This document shows, one piece after another, positions 7,357 through 15,389 of a stretch of 23,863 nucleotides of DNA. Position 1 is the stretch's first letter. Each line of letters opens with the position of its first letter. Source of the stretch: a virus; IMG/VR virus record IMGVR_UViG_3300043570_001015, positions 1 through 23,863 of that record. The stretch is one strand, 5' to 3'. The notes beneath the pieces are model-generated. The model did not search any database. It saw nothing but the letters and a program-made list of their open reading frames with translations, and was not told where the DNA came from. A program made the position numbers and the translations under genes.

Positions 7357-7590
7357 CTACTTCTTTGTGAGATGCCAATCCAAATGGTTGGTGAGGCGCT
7401 CGCCTACAGTGTCTAGTTTTTCGCTATTGGTCTCAATAGCACGTTTCACACCTTTTAAATGAAGCATGACCATGCCGTGATCCAAACGGTTCTCTTTACG
7501 CATGGCAATGAATTGCCTAATGGTAAAGCCAAGCGCTCCCGTTACAGAAGTAATAACGGTGGCAATAATGAGTGCCCATGCATCGGTCAT
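7357..7590 (-). CDS. Holin-like small membrane protein, DUF2746-like
   Basis: 77 residues with a GGAGA ribosome binding site. One N-terminal membrane segment (ALIIATVITSVTGALGFTI, residues 5-23) is followed by a charged stretch and an amphipathic helix (LKGVKRAIETNSEKLDTVG). This layout resembles the DUF2746-type proteins of mycobacteriophages that are often called holins. It could alternatively be a spanin-like or regulator membrane protein. It is the last gene of the terminase block; a 74-base spacer with a palindrome follows it. The M15 peptidase is 5 kb upstream in the same direction. Confidence 0.66.
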   Translation of the reverse strand: MTDAWALIIATVITSVTGALGFTIRQFIAMRKENRLDHGMVMLHLKGVKRAIETNSEKLDTVGERLTNHLDWHLTKK

Positions 7591-7602
7591 AACAAATCTC
7601 CG

Positions 7603-8967
7603 TTAACTTTTGAATTGATCCCAGTTAATGCTGGGGAAGGATTTAGGGGTGGCTTGACGCTTTTCTTTTTTAGGTTTTGCTTCTCTTTGAAGAGCATTAA
7701 AAGGTGCATCTGATCCTGCTTGACGGCGTTCCGCCGCCCACACACCTTCTTGAACCATCATTGCTGGAACTGTAAAGTCAAGCCCAAGATCACTTTGTAT
7801 CTCACGAGCAGCACGAGTTGTGGCTTCAGCACCAACTGCATGTTGTATACCCGCAGGAGTAATAGACTTATTGCCTACACCAACAGCCATTTGACGACCA
7901 CGTTTAGTCTTCATCTGCTTTGTAGAAAGGCTAACGTCCCCTGCTACTTTGCGGACTGCCTGTGGTTGTTGACGTTCATTAGCAAGCATCCATGAGTCAT
8001 TAGGGGTTTGAAGACGATTTGATAAAACACCTTCGTTACTAGAACGTAGCCCTTCAAAATCAAACATTCCTTGACCAGCGGCTTCTTGCCCACGACTTAC
8101 CCGTCCAACATGCCCAGCACGCAACTGGTACTCACGATGTTCTGGGCTATCTGGGACAGCCAATTCATGTCCTTTTCCATATGAGAACAGTTTTGGGTTG
8201 TCCATTGGTGACACCGTGCGTGTTCCTTGCATTGCCTCATGGGCATACTGAAGGTTTGAACGCATAGATGTTTTTGCCATGTTGGTAACATCCACACCTT
8301 TAGAATGTTTTTGAATTGTTTCACGAATTGAAGGTTCTGTAATACCTTGTACTACATGTCCTGGGATGTCTTTAAAAGGAACTTCTTTACCGTGTAACTC
8401 TTCAGGCACTGTTACTTTTTGGGAGCGCAGGGCATCAACGAGTTCAGGTTTAAAGTGCATTGACCCACCAGTATGAGCACTACTTAGTGCAGACAAAGCC
8501 GCTTTTTCACTTTCAGGTTTTGTTTGAATACTCAAACGGCTGGTTGCGTTAACAACTCGTTCAATAGGGATATTCCCACTACCAGTGGTTTCATCAAGTT
8601 CTTTGCGGTGCTTAAAATAGAATTCCTGACCAGCAATACTTTCTTCTGGTAAACGAACGTCACCTGTTGTAGCAGAATGAAATGCTTGTTTGCGGGCAGA
8701 AACCATATCATCCATAGACAATGATTTAGAAACCATTTGAGGAGCAGCGGTGGCATAACGCTTTCCTTTTGATTGCATTCCTGGTCTAGGTGACTTCAAA
8801 CCACGTTCTGCAAGTGTTGCCATTTGTTCTGGCATTGTCTCAGACACACGACTAACCATCCCTACAGCGTCTGATTGCTCTTTCTTAGGAAGGTCACCGA
8901 ATTCAAGTACTCGGTTAGATAAGTCTGGACCTGCTTTTTTGGCTTTGGCCTTTTTCTTAGCCGCCAT
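7603..8967 (-). CDS. Large conserved-looking hypothetical protein with Lys-rich N-terminus
   Basis: 454 residues. It begins with a basic tract (AAKKKAKAKKAGPD), suggesting nucleic acid or scaffold contact, and ends with another basic tract (REAKPKKEKRQATPKSF). The C-terminal part (about 320-430) has a pattern seen in several phage proteins: TPNDSWMLANERQQPQ, then GIQHAVGAEATTRAAREI and PAMMVQEGVWAAERR. That part may be an enzyme-like or DNA-binding fold, but I cannot name it with confidence. There is no signal peptide or membrane segment. Translation probably re-initiates at the TAATG overlap. Its position between terminase and head genes, and its size, make it a candidate virion or ejected protein. 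Confidence 0.72.
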   Translation of the reverse strand: MAAKKKAKAKKAGPDLSNRVLEFGDLPKKEQSDAVGMVSRVSETMPEQMATLAERGLKSPRPGMQSKGKRYATAAPQMVSKSLSMDDMVSARKQAFHSATTGDVRLPEESIAGQEFYFKHRKELDETTGSGNIPIERVVNATSRLSIQTKPESEKAALSALSSAHTGGSMHFKPELVDALRSQKVTVPEELHGKEVPFKDIPGHVVQGITEPSIRETIQKHSKGVDVTNMAKTSMRSNLQYAHEAMQGTRTVSPMDNPKLFSYGKGHELAVPDSPEHREYQLRAGHVGRVSRGQEAAGQGMFDFEGLRSSNEGVLSNRLQTPNDSWMLANERQQPQAVRKVAGDVSLSTKQMKTKRGRQMAVGVGNKSITPAGIQHAVGAEATTRAAREIQSDLGLDFTVPAMMVQEGVWAAERRQAGSDAPFNALQREAKPKKEKRQATPKSFPSINWDQFKS

Positions 8968-9425
8968 TACACGCCATCTTTGTTTTGAGGGTTGTTCTTG
9001 ATGTACGCACGGGTACCTGCTTCACGACGACGCATAGGGTCAATAGCACGGTATTGGCGTTTTACACCATTAGATTTCTTGTTGACAGAAGTGCCTTGTG
9101 GCTTAAACAAGTCAAGAGCGTCAACGTAACCCACACCCAGACCAGACATATTGCGCTTCATGTCAATGCCACCCTTAGGACCTGGAGTGTGTCCTAGAAT
9201 TGGGTTGCGGTCACCCGTCCCGTAATCAGGGCGTCGGTACTGCTGCTGAGTCTCATGGAAATGTTGCTTGCGGGTTTTAACCACACCAGCAAAGAATCCA
9301 GCCCCAGCGTACACCTGACCGATGGCTATCCCACTTTGGGTATTAGTAGGGGGAGTCGTTGGACTCCCCCCACCATTAACATCGCTGTCGGATGTGCTGG
9401 CGCCTGCGTCGGCGCCGCCTTCCAT
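8967..9425 (-). CDS. Hypothetical protein with a short hydrophobic stretch
   Basis: 152 residues. The N-terminus is low-complexity Gly/Ser/Asp/Thr/Pro (residues 1-30). A hydrophobic, glycine-rich segment SGIAIGQVYAGAGFFAGVV (31-49) follows, then a basic tail rich in Arg, Lys and Gln (QHFHETQQQYRRPDYG, IDPMRRREAGTRAYIKN). The hydrophobic stretch could insert in a membrane or be a virion assembly element. The start lies two bases after the previous stop and the end overlaps the next start as TAATG. A 9-bp perfect hairpin lies in its N-terminal codons. Not recognised. Confidence 0.66.
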   Translation of the reverse strand: MEGGADAGASTSDSDVNGGGSPTTPPTNTQSGIAIGQVYAGAGFFAGVVKTRKQHFHETQQQYRRPDYGTGDRNPILGHTPGPKGGIDMKRNMSGLGVGYVDALDLFKPQGTSVNKKSNGVKRQYRAIDPMRRREAGTRAYIKNNPQNKDGV

Positions 9426-9427
9426 AC

Positions 9428-9829
9428 TTAGTCGTTAACGACTGTTGGGTTCATGCGGTTCATATGACCGCCACTGTTGTACTCGTACTCAAATGCTGGC
9501 ATGCCGTCGCCTGACATTGATCCTTGAACGAACTCGCTCAAAACCGATGGGGCTTCAATCCATGAAGCGGAGCCAACGTGAGCACGCTCACGCATAGTCT
9601 CTTCTGGGTACTTGTAAAACATCTCAGGGTTGTTATGGTTCTGACGACCTGGAGCAGATGTCGGATCCATGTATGCGCCCTTGGCGAAGTCGTTTGGAAC
9701 GTCAGTGTCAGTTGCGACACCTTCTTCAAAACGCAACGGTCCTCGGTTGCCTGGGATGCTTGGCGCCATTGAACGTTCAAAAACGTTCGGTGAGCGCTCT
9801 GGGAATTGTGGTGCTGGTGCTACGTTCAC
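9428..9829 (-). CDS. Hypothetical Pro/Gly-rich protein after terminase
   Basis: 133 residues. The start is GTG at 9827-9829, supported by GGAGG five bases upstream. The composition is rich in Pro, Gly, Asn and Met with little predicted secondary structure (SMAPSIPGNRGPLRFEEG, EYNSGGHMNRMNPTVVND). No motif is recognised. It lies between the large terminase and two other unknown proteins. Disordered proteins at this place in phage genomes may be virion components, but that is inference. Confidence 0.68.
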   Translation of the reverse strand: MNVAPAPQFPERSPNVFERSMAPSIPGNRGPLRFEEGVATDTDVPNDFAKGAYMDPTSAPGRQNHNNPEMFYKYPEETMRERAHVGSASWIEAPSVLSEFVQGSMSGDGMPAFEYEYNSGGHMNRMNPTVVND

Positions 9830-9877
9830 GTAAGCCTCCGTGAGGTTGGATTAATTAATATCTAAGATTAGCACCAT

Positions 9878-11443
9878 TTAGCGACCGAAGAATGGAGATT
9901 CCGCTACTTGTATCTGTGGCATGGTATCCGTCATGGTCATAAAGCAAGCAATAGCAAGGGAATCGGGGTAGTCATCAAAAGCACCTTTTTCATTAGGAGC
10001 CTCTGCGAGCATGTAAGGACCACGGTAAGCCTTCTCTAGGTCACCCATTTGCTGGTTAAAGCGCTTCCAAGTACGGGTACGTTTAGCCTTAGAGTGACCT
10101 GGAATAATTAATTGCTCCCTCTGAATGAGTTCAGTTAGATGTACCCAGCGCTCGTGTTGTGCCTTAGAGTCCGAAGATATGGAAACTACTTCAATATCTG
10201 GCAAGAGAACTTTGAAACGTTCAGCCACAGCACCGCCCACACCCTGAGAATCAATACCAATTCTGAGAGGGTCGTAGTTGCGTAGGAAATCAATGATTTG
10301 GAAATACTGGGTTTCCCATTCTTCGTTGTTGATTTCCAACCAATTGAGGACACGGTGTTCATGGAAGCCAAAAGGGTCTGGATGGTCCCAGTCAACCCAG
10401 CAGACTGTCACTACGGTGGAGTCATTAGAGCGAGCAACGTCAATACCGACCACTACGGGAGTCCTCCACCATTGCTTTACAAGCCCCATAGAGGGGTCAT
10501 AGAGCCTCTCTAAGCGCTCATCCGTGACAAACATACCTCTATCAAGGACCCACTTATTCTCATAAGACATTTGGAACTCGTCAGAGTCTTCCCCGATACG
10601 TAGTTTTTCTTTAGCAATAAACTTGCCATAGTTGGCGTTGTACTTTGCAGCGACCTTCCAGTCATACTCAAAGTGTGAAGGGCGGGTCTTACGACCACCA
10701 TTAACCATTCGTCTTTTGTTGTACTGGATCATCTTGTAGAAGTAAGACTTGTTTCGGGTAGCCGTTCCTGTAAGGCAAATGCTTCCGTTGTTAAAAGCAA
10801 GCATTGGCTTAATTGATTTAGCAATCATGAACTCGTCGGCGCCTTGAGCCTCGTCAATCAAAATGAAGTGGTACGTCTTTGATTCAATCTTGGCTTTAGG
10901 GTTACACGTTTGCATACGGCAAAGGGAACCTGAATGCTTCAGAGTAATAATGCGTCCCTTACCTCGTGCTCCGCCTGATGTGGCTTTGTCATCAATCTCA
11001 GGGTCTAGGAGGAAGTCAAGAGCGTGCTCACTTGTTAACTTTCCAACGATACGACTAAAGACGGTATCGGCTTGGTCTTCTACAGGAGCAAACACTCCAC
11101 ACCAAAAACCTCGCTCAAACTTCTCTAACCATGTTGGATACACCTTTGCCAACTTAGGCAAGATAACCATCATGGAAGCCATGACGTTAGAGAGCACTTC
11201 GGACTTACCACTCTGACGTGTTGCGACAACAGTTATTTCTTCGCCGTCACCAAGGATGACAGACTCAATCAAGCGATAGGCAATAGGAACCTGGTATGGG
11301 AAAAGTTCAATATCGCAAAACTCTTCAGTAAAGATAATAATGCGTTTAACCAATTCGTCAAGAAACTCCGCCGAAGTCTCGTCTAACTCTTCGGCTACTT
11401 CTTCGGCTAAAAGGTTTTCGTCTAGTTCGTCGTCTGTAAGCAC
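9878..11443 (-). CDS. terL: Terminase large subunit
   Basis: 521 residues. The ATPase domain has Walker A ATRQSGKS (74-81), Walker B with catalytic acid FILIDEAQ (D197, E198) and the coupling motif TGTATRNK (225-232). The RNase H-like nuclease domain shows acidic metal ligands in VVVGIDVAR (D335), LRIGIDSQGVG (D398) and DDYPDSLA (D494). Both halves are intact and the length is normal, so it should cut concatemers and drive DNA into the procapsid through the portal. The start is GTG at 11441-11443; no in-frame alternative lies between it and the preceding stop. Its ribosome binding site is weak (TGATGGG). An acidic N-terminal tail (residues 3-30) is unusually rich in Asp/Glu. Confidence 0.95.
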   Translation of the reverse strand: MLTDDELDENLLAEEVAEELDETSAEFLDELVKRIIIFTEEFCDIELFPYQVPIAYRLIESVILGDGEEITVVATRQSGKSEVLSNVMASMMVILPKLAKVYPTWLEKFERGFWCGVFAPVEDQADTVFSRIVGKLTSEHALDFLLDPEIDDKATSGGARGKGRIITLKHSGSLCRMQTCNPKAKIESKTYHFILIDEAQGADEFMIAKSIKPMLAFNNGSICLTGTATRNKSYFYKMIQYNKRRMVNGGRKTRPSHFEYDWKVAAKYNANYGKFIAKEKLRIGEDSDEFQMSYENKWVLDRGMFVTDERLERLYDPSMGLVKQWWRTPVVVGIDVARSNDSTVVTVCWVDWDHPDPFGFHEHRVLNWLEINNEEWETQYFQIIDFLRNYDPLRIGIDSQGVGGAVAERFKVLLPDIEVVSISSDSKAQHERWVHLTELIQREQLIIPGHSKAKRTRTWKRFNQQMGDLEKAYRGPYMLAEAPNEKGAFDDYPDSLAIACFMTMTDTMPQIQVAESPFFGR

Positions 11444-11460
11444 AGACCCATCATAGACTA

Positions 11461-11745
11461 TTAATAGGCGTGGTTATCAAACTTCATCTGACCTTGGTCA
11501 GGGCTTGGTTGGCTAATTCTGGCTGGGCGAACTTCTGCAATGAGCGCAGCGGCATCTTCAAGGAGCATCGTGAGGTTTTTGATGTCTACAAGTGTGGCTT
11601 CTGCATCATCAGGGGATGTCGTAAATACCTTAGAGGCATACGATTCAGTAAGCATGAAAAGGTCACTAATAGCGTTAGTAAGGCGGCGCTTATCGCTTTT
11701 TTCTAGGTTGGTAATTACTGCTTTGGTTTCCGTGTTGTTTGTCAT
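11461..11745 (-). CDS. Small helical protein immediately before the large terminase
   Basis: 94 residues from the ATG at 11743-11745 (MTNNTETKAVITNLEKSD). A longer frame starting with TTG would overlap the previous gene by 56 bases and is less likely. It is mostly helical (RRLTNAISDLFMLTESYASK, ATLVDIKNLTMLLEDAAALI) with a Pro-rich tail ending DNHAY. The position just ahead of the large terminase is where a small terminase subunit is often encoded. This protein is short for one and shows no clear helix-turn-helix, so that assignment is only positional. Confidence 0.6.
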   Translation of the reverse strand: MTNNTETKAVITNLEKSDKRRLTNAISDLFMLTESYASKVFTTSPDDAEATLVDIKNLTMLLEDAAALIAEVRPARISQPSPDQGQMKFDNHAY

Positions 11746-11764
11746 ATGTGTGAGGGTAGCAGGC

Positions 11765-11998
11765 TTAATTGTGAGCGTCAACCCTTCCCTGTAATTCTTC
11801 CCAAATATTGTTGAGGGCAATAAGAGCGTCGTCTACTTCTCCGATAGGTCCATCGTGGTAACGCCATTTATCAAAACTGGCTCCAAGACTCATAATACTG
11901 TTATCAAACCACTGAAGCAATGACGCACGGTCCAAGTTACGGATCCTCTGTGGAATCTTTATCTCTTTTGGTTCTGTCTTCTTAACAAAAAAACCCAT
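11765..11998 (-). CDS. Small hypothetical protein
   Basis: 77 residues from the ATG at 11996-11998, which overlaps the previous stop as TGATG and has AGGG about eight bases upstream. Two GTG codons immediately before it are less likely starts. The sequence is charged and helical (RNLDRASLLQWFDNSIM, EVDDALIALNNIWEEL). It is acidic at the C-terminus and basic at the N-terminus, with no known motif. It lies two genes before the large terminase. Confidence 0.62.
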   Translation of the reverse strand: MGFFVKKTEPKEIKIPQRIRNLDRASLLQWFDNSIMSLGASFDKWRYHDGPIGEVDDALIALNNIWEELQGRVDAHN

Positions 11999-12264
11999 CA
12001 CCACATCCCTATCTCTCGTGCGGGCGTATCCATGTCACGCCCTCCTATGGCTTGTAATATACCGTCTGTTTCAGTGGTTACCTTAAGGCGCTTACACAAT
12101 CCTATTTGTAGAGTGTACTTAGATGTTCTAATTTGGACACCTTTACCATGGCGCCATGGGTAGTCAGTTTCTTTCATGAACCCCATACACATCAGAGGTG
12201 TACGCAAATCTACAAAATCTCTAATGATCCAATAGATGCGCCCATTACCATGGACCTTATTCAT
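11998..12264 (-). CDS. Small hypothetical protein
   Basis: 88 residues, basic and probably beta-rich (GRIYWIIRDFVDLRTP, VQIRTSKYTLQIGLC). There are two cysteines and no membrane segment. It starts two bases after the KTSC gene stop and ends in a TGATG overlap with the next gene, so it belongs to the same translationally coupled run. Small proteins of this style occur in many phages. No function can be given. Confidence 0.62.
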   Translation of the reverse strand: MNKVHGNGRIYWIIRDFVDLRTPLMCMGFMKETDYPWRHGKGVQIRTSKYTLQIGLCKRLKVTTETDGILQAIGGRDMDTPAREIGMW

Positions 12265-12266
12265 GA

Positions 12267-12722
12267 CTACATTTGAGATTGTACGAAAAACGTGCTCTCT
12301 TCATCGCCCGATGCCCTACTGTTTGGAAAGTTATTGAGTACCGAGTTAATATAGCGCCCTTTTGATTGAGCCGACGCAAATGATTGATAAATATGTGCAG
12401 GAACATTTAAGTATTTCCATGGGGTTCCATATTTAATAAAGCGAACAAAGAGGGTGCCACTAAATCCAACAGCCCCAGAAGCACCTTCCAAAGCAACATA
12501 ACGAAAGGCTTCTACACGACTACTTTCATCAGGTGGATGGTAGTACGTAGTATTTGGATCCCACGGAATGGGGGTTAGTGTGCTGGGTGTAAACGTTCTT
12601 TCGTTTGCACGAGTACGAGCACGCTCTTCTTGGATGAGACCTTGACCTGAGTAATAGTTTAAACCTTCAGCAAAGCGTTCCCTTGCCGACTTGTTTAATC
12701 CTGGTTTAGGTCGTGGTGCCAT
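12267..12722 (-). CDS. KTSC-domain protein
   Basis: 151 residues. The N-terminal 60 residues are basic and low-complexity. Residues 66-134 match the KTSC pattern: SSRVEAFRYV, a strand LFVRFIKYGTPWKYLNVP, then HIYQSFASAQSKGRYINSV. KTSC is a small domain named from the C-terminus of some lysyl-tRNA synthetases and common as a stand-alone phage protein of unknown role. Only nine bases separate it from the peptidase gene. Assignment is by eye from the conserved spacing of SS, Y-x-Y/L-x-VP and S-KG-Y. Confidence 0.72.
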   Translation of the reverse strand: MAPRPKPGLNKSARERFAEGLNYYSGQGLIQEERARTRANERTFTPSTLTPIPWDPNTTYYHPPDESSRVEAFRYVALEGASGAVGFSGTLFVRFIKYGTPWKYLNVPAHIYQSFASAQSKGRYINSVLNNFPNSRASGDEESTFFVQSQM

Positions 12723-12731
12723 ATGGCTATG

Positions 12732-13307
12732 TTATGCCTTTGGAGGGAGCGTTGCCTCATAGTCAAGGACGGGTTGTGGCATAGCCTGACCTTCGGTAAA
12801 ACGGATGTGCCAACTCTCAGCGCCTGGCATATCTACGACCTCATGACTAAAACCAAACTTCTGTTCGTTAGCCAAAAGCCAATCCATAACTTTCTTGTTA
12901 CCCGTATTAGCAATATCAATTGCAATGCCGAGCATGTGACGTGAACATTTCGCTGGATCATCTACGGGACTGGCAAGAACAGCCATGCCCTTCTTGAGAT
13001 ACCAAGTCTTGCCATCATAGGTGCGAGTCTGGGCACCTGGAATAACCTCTAGTTGAAATCTTTGTAGGAATCCAGCCTTTTGGGCGCCGATACTTCTAAA
13101 AGTGTCACCGACGCTAGTCGGAGCCAAGACAACACCATCAGTCTTAGCGGCTGCCTTCATTGCTTCAAAAGCACGAGCGGCGCAATGGTGCAGTTGACCG
13201 CCACACGACAGTTTGCGAAGCATTGCTGGAGTGATCTCTGAAGGCTTTTTGCCCTTAAGGTGCTCACAGTATTTGATTGGGACCACAGGCCAGGTCATTT
13301 TTGTCAT
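12732..13307 (-). CDS. M15-family D-Ala-D-Ala carboxypeptidase-like endolysin
   Basis: 191 residues. It carries the VanY/M15 zinc peptidase signatures: S122-R-H124-x6-D131 (SRHMLGIAIDIAN) and E164-S-W-H167 (AESWHIRF). H124, D131 and H167 are the expected zinc ligands and E164 the catalytic acid. The family cleaves peptide cross-links or termini of peptidoglycan. There is no signal peptide or cell-wall-binding domain, so it would need a holin for export. It could also be a virion-associated peptidase, since it sits between tail and packaging genes. The ATG at 13305-13307 has only a weak ribosome binding site, and an internal Met (residue 4) is an alternative start. Confidence 0.88.
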   Translation of the reverse strand: MTKMTWPVVPIKYCEHLKGKKPSEITPAMLRKLSCGGQLHHCAARAFEAMKAAAKTDGVVLAPTSVGDTFRSIGAQKAGFLQRFQLEVIPGAQTRTYDGKTWYLKKGMAVLASPVDDPAKCSRHMLGIAIDIANTGNKKVMDWLLANEQKFGFSHEVVDMPGAESWHIRFTEGQAMPQPVLDYEATLPPKA

Positions 13308-13325
13308 GGCACTAGTTTACACTAC

Positions 13326-14942
13326 CTATATCCCGTGTTTCCACTTTGCATCCTCAGTTGCGCCAACTCCATCGTATATACGGGCTTGCGCATTAACCCA
13401 TTGAGAGGTTGTGCTATTCCAAACCTTTGGGAGAACAGTTACCCACTGAGAGGTCGCACTATTCCAAATTTTGACTACGCCACCCATAGTCTTAACAGTG
13501 AGTGAAGCAGCCGTTCCCTCACCAGCGTCATTAGCAGCAGTTACAGTATACGAATAATCGGTGTACGGTGATAAACCAGTATGCACATATGAAGTAGCAC
13601 CCGTATTTTGCAATACAGTTGCGCCAGTCCTTAGAACATAAGAACTAACAGCATTACCTCCGTTAGAACTTGGTGCACTCCAAGACAAAGTGATTTGGCC
13701 AAAAGTCGTGTTATCACCTGCAAAAGATTGCGGTGCGCTAGGTACAGTTCTCGGAGTGCTGGTTGTGTTTCCTGGAGACCCAGCACCAGCAGCATTGATA
13801 GCACGAACATAGACGGTAAGAGCAGTTCCGTTTGTTCCAGCAACAGAAAATGGGTTGGATAGAACCGTAGCATAAGTAACATTATCTGTTGAATACTGAT
13901 AAGAACTAACAGCATTACCACCGTTATCAGACGGAGCGCCAAAACTTACAGATATTGAACCGTTAGCAGGTGTTGATGCCATGCTTGTTGGTGCGCCTGG
14001 AGTAGTTCGTGGAGTGCTTGTTGCATTGTTTTGTGCTCCAGCACCAGCGACGTTTACGGCACGAACATAAACAGTAATGGCGGTACCGTTTGGACCATTG
14101 ACATAAAATGGATTAGTTGGCGTTGTGGTCCAGTTAGCGTTATCCGTAGAGTGTTGATAAGAAGTAACTCCGCTTCCGCCATCAGATGATGGTGCAGTAA
14201 AACCAATGCTTACAGAACCATTACCAGGAGTTGAAGTAACGCTTGCTGGTGCACCAGGAACAGTCCTTGGAGTACTTGCAGCACTTGCCGATGCACCTGC
14301 ACCTACAGCATTAATCGCACGAACATAGACGGTGAGGGAAGTTCCGTTTGTACCAGAAACAGAGAATGGATTGGATGGAACTCCAACCCAACTAGCATTA
14401 TCTGTTGAATACTGATACGAAGTTGTTGCAGGGTCATTAGTTGATGGAGCGCCAAACGAGATAGAAACAGAACCATTACCAGGAGTTGAACTTACACTCG
14501 TTGGTGCAGAAGGGACACCACCTGGTCGTGCAGGAATAGGGATATCCCATGTGACAGAACACGGTCCACCAACATAGAAACCGATGACACCAGCCGCAGA
14601 GCCTAATCCTTGAATTGAACCTGTAAAGTTTGGTGGAGCAGTACCCCATGTACTGTAATTGTATGAGACAGTTCTTGCAGGACCAATGGTTCTGTCAGTT
14701 GCAACACTTTGTGTATTGGTAATTTCAACTTGAGCAGGAGCCGCAGTAATCACATTGTTGTAAACATGATTAAAAGTTTGTCTATCATTAATTACCGCAG
14801 CAGCGTTACGAACATAAAACTGAATTGTTCCTGAAGTACTCCCAGATCCGCTATCAACAGCAGTCCAGCCAGAGAATTCATAACCAACCCTAAAGTTCTG
14901 TGCACCACCACCAGTGGATGCGGCACCATATGTAATCGCCAT
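13326..14942 (-). CDS. Fibronectin type III domain tail protein
   Basis: 538 residues. After a 140-residue N-terminal domain (MAITYGAASTGGGAQNF onward) come four fibronectin type III domains at about 144-226, 229-311, 315-397 and 401-484. The first three are close copies with the shared core SSYQYSTDN ... LTVYVRAINAAGAG ... TSTPRTVPGAP; the fourth is divergent. A C-terminal duplicated motif (KIWNSATSQWVTV and KVWNSTTSQWVNA) follows. Fibronectin and Ig-like domains on phage tails are thought to bind cell-surface carbohydrate weakly. There is no signal peptide. It lies between a short fibre gene and the lysis peptidase. A virion surface role is the best explanation. Confidence 0.85.
   Translation of the reverse strand: MAITYGAASTGGGAQNFRVGYEFSGWTAVDSGSGSTSGTIQFYVRNAAAVINDRQTFNHVYNNVITAAPAQVEITNTQSVATDRTIGPARTVSYNYSTWGTAPPNFTGSIQGLGSAAGVIGFYVGGPCSVTWDIPIPARPGGVPSAPTSVSSTPGNGSVSISFGAPSTNDPATTSYQYSTDNASWVGVPSNPFSVSGTNGTSLTVYVRAINAVGAGASASAASTPRTVPGAPASVTSTPGNGSVSIGFTAPSSDGGSGVTSYQHSTDNANWTTTPTNPFYVNGPNGTAITVYVRAVNVAGAGAQNNATSTPRTTPGAPTSMASTPANGSISVSFGAPSDNGGNAVSSYQYSTDNVTYATVLSNPFSVAGTNGTALTVYVRAINAAGAGSPGNTTSTPRTVPSAPQSFAGDNTTFGQITLSWSAPSSNGGNAVSSYVLRTGATVLQNTGATSYVHTGLSPYTDYSYTVTAANDAGEGTAASLTVKTMGGVVKIWNSATSQWVTVLPKVWNSTTSQWVNAQARIYDGVGATEDAKWKHGI
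13491..14513 (-). repeat. Four tandem fibronectin type III coding repeats
   Basis: Period of roughly 255 bases (84-86 codons). Three units are close copies at protein level and the fourth is diverged. The lower third copy shares near-identical stretches with the first (for example the NPFSV then GTNGT then LTVYVRAIN run), which suggests unequal recombination within the gene. Confidence 0.75.
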
Positions 14943-14945
14943 AAA

Positions 14946-15356
14946 TTATGGAGTCTGGAACCAGATATCGTTGTTTGCAAGTGCGGTTGGTGTTCCGTTT
15001 TGAACAAACACGGTGCGAGTGCCAATCTTTGAAGCGTTAGAAGCAGTACCAGTCAAATCAGCAGTAATGGTTCCAGCAGCAAAGTTGCCACTGCCATCAC
15101 GGACAACAATTGTGTTGTTTCCAGCAGATGCCGATGCAGTAGTGGCACTATTAGAAACCTTGCCAGACGTAGCAATAGTTGAAAGTTTTGTATCAGCAAT
15201 AGAACCAGCAAGCATCGTGTTAGTGACCTCACCTGTAGAAATAGTATAAGAACTAGAGGTAACAAGGGTCCAAGCGGAGCCATTAAAGATCCACTTCTTT
15301 CCACCTGACGTGAAAGAGTCGCTTGTGGCTGGGGAGTTAGGAAAGTCAATAGCCAT
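14946..15356 (-). CDS. Short tail-fibre-like protein
   Basis: 136 residues with a TAGGTAA ribosome binding site. The N-terminus FPNSPATSDSFTSGGKKW then IFNGSAWTLV is the same fibre motif seen in the protein at 21790-22554. The middle contains SATTASASAGNNTIVVRDG and GNFAAGTITADLTGTASNAS, a repeat style very common in phage tail fibres. It ends NNDIWFQTP. It looks like a head-binding or connector fragment of a fibre without a receptor domain. Three bases separate it from the fibronectin-domain gene, so the two probably make neighbouring parts of one appendage. Confidence 0.78.
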   Translation of the reverse strand: MAIDFPNSPATSDSFTSGGKKWIFNGSAWTLVTSSSYTISTGEVTNTMLAGSIADTKLSTIATSGKVSNSATTASASAGNNTIVVRDGSGNFAAGTITADLTGTASNASKIGTRTVFVQNGTPTALANNDIWFQTP

Positions 15357-15389
15357 AGTTACCTAGTTTACCCTATGTGTTATTAGGGG

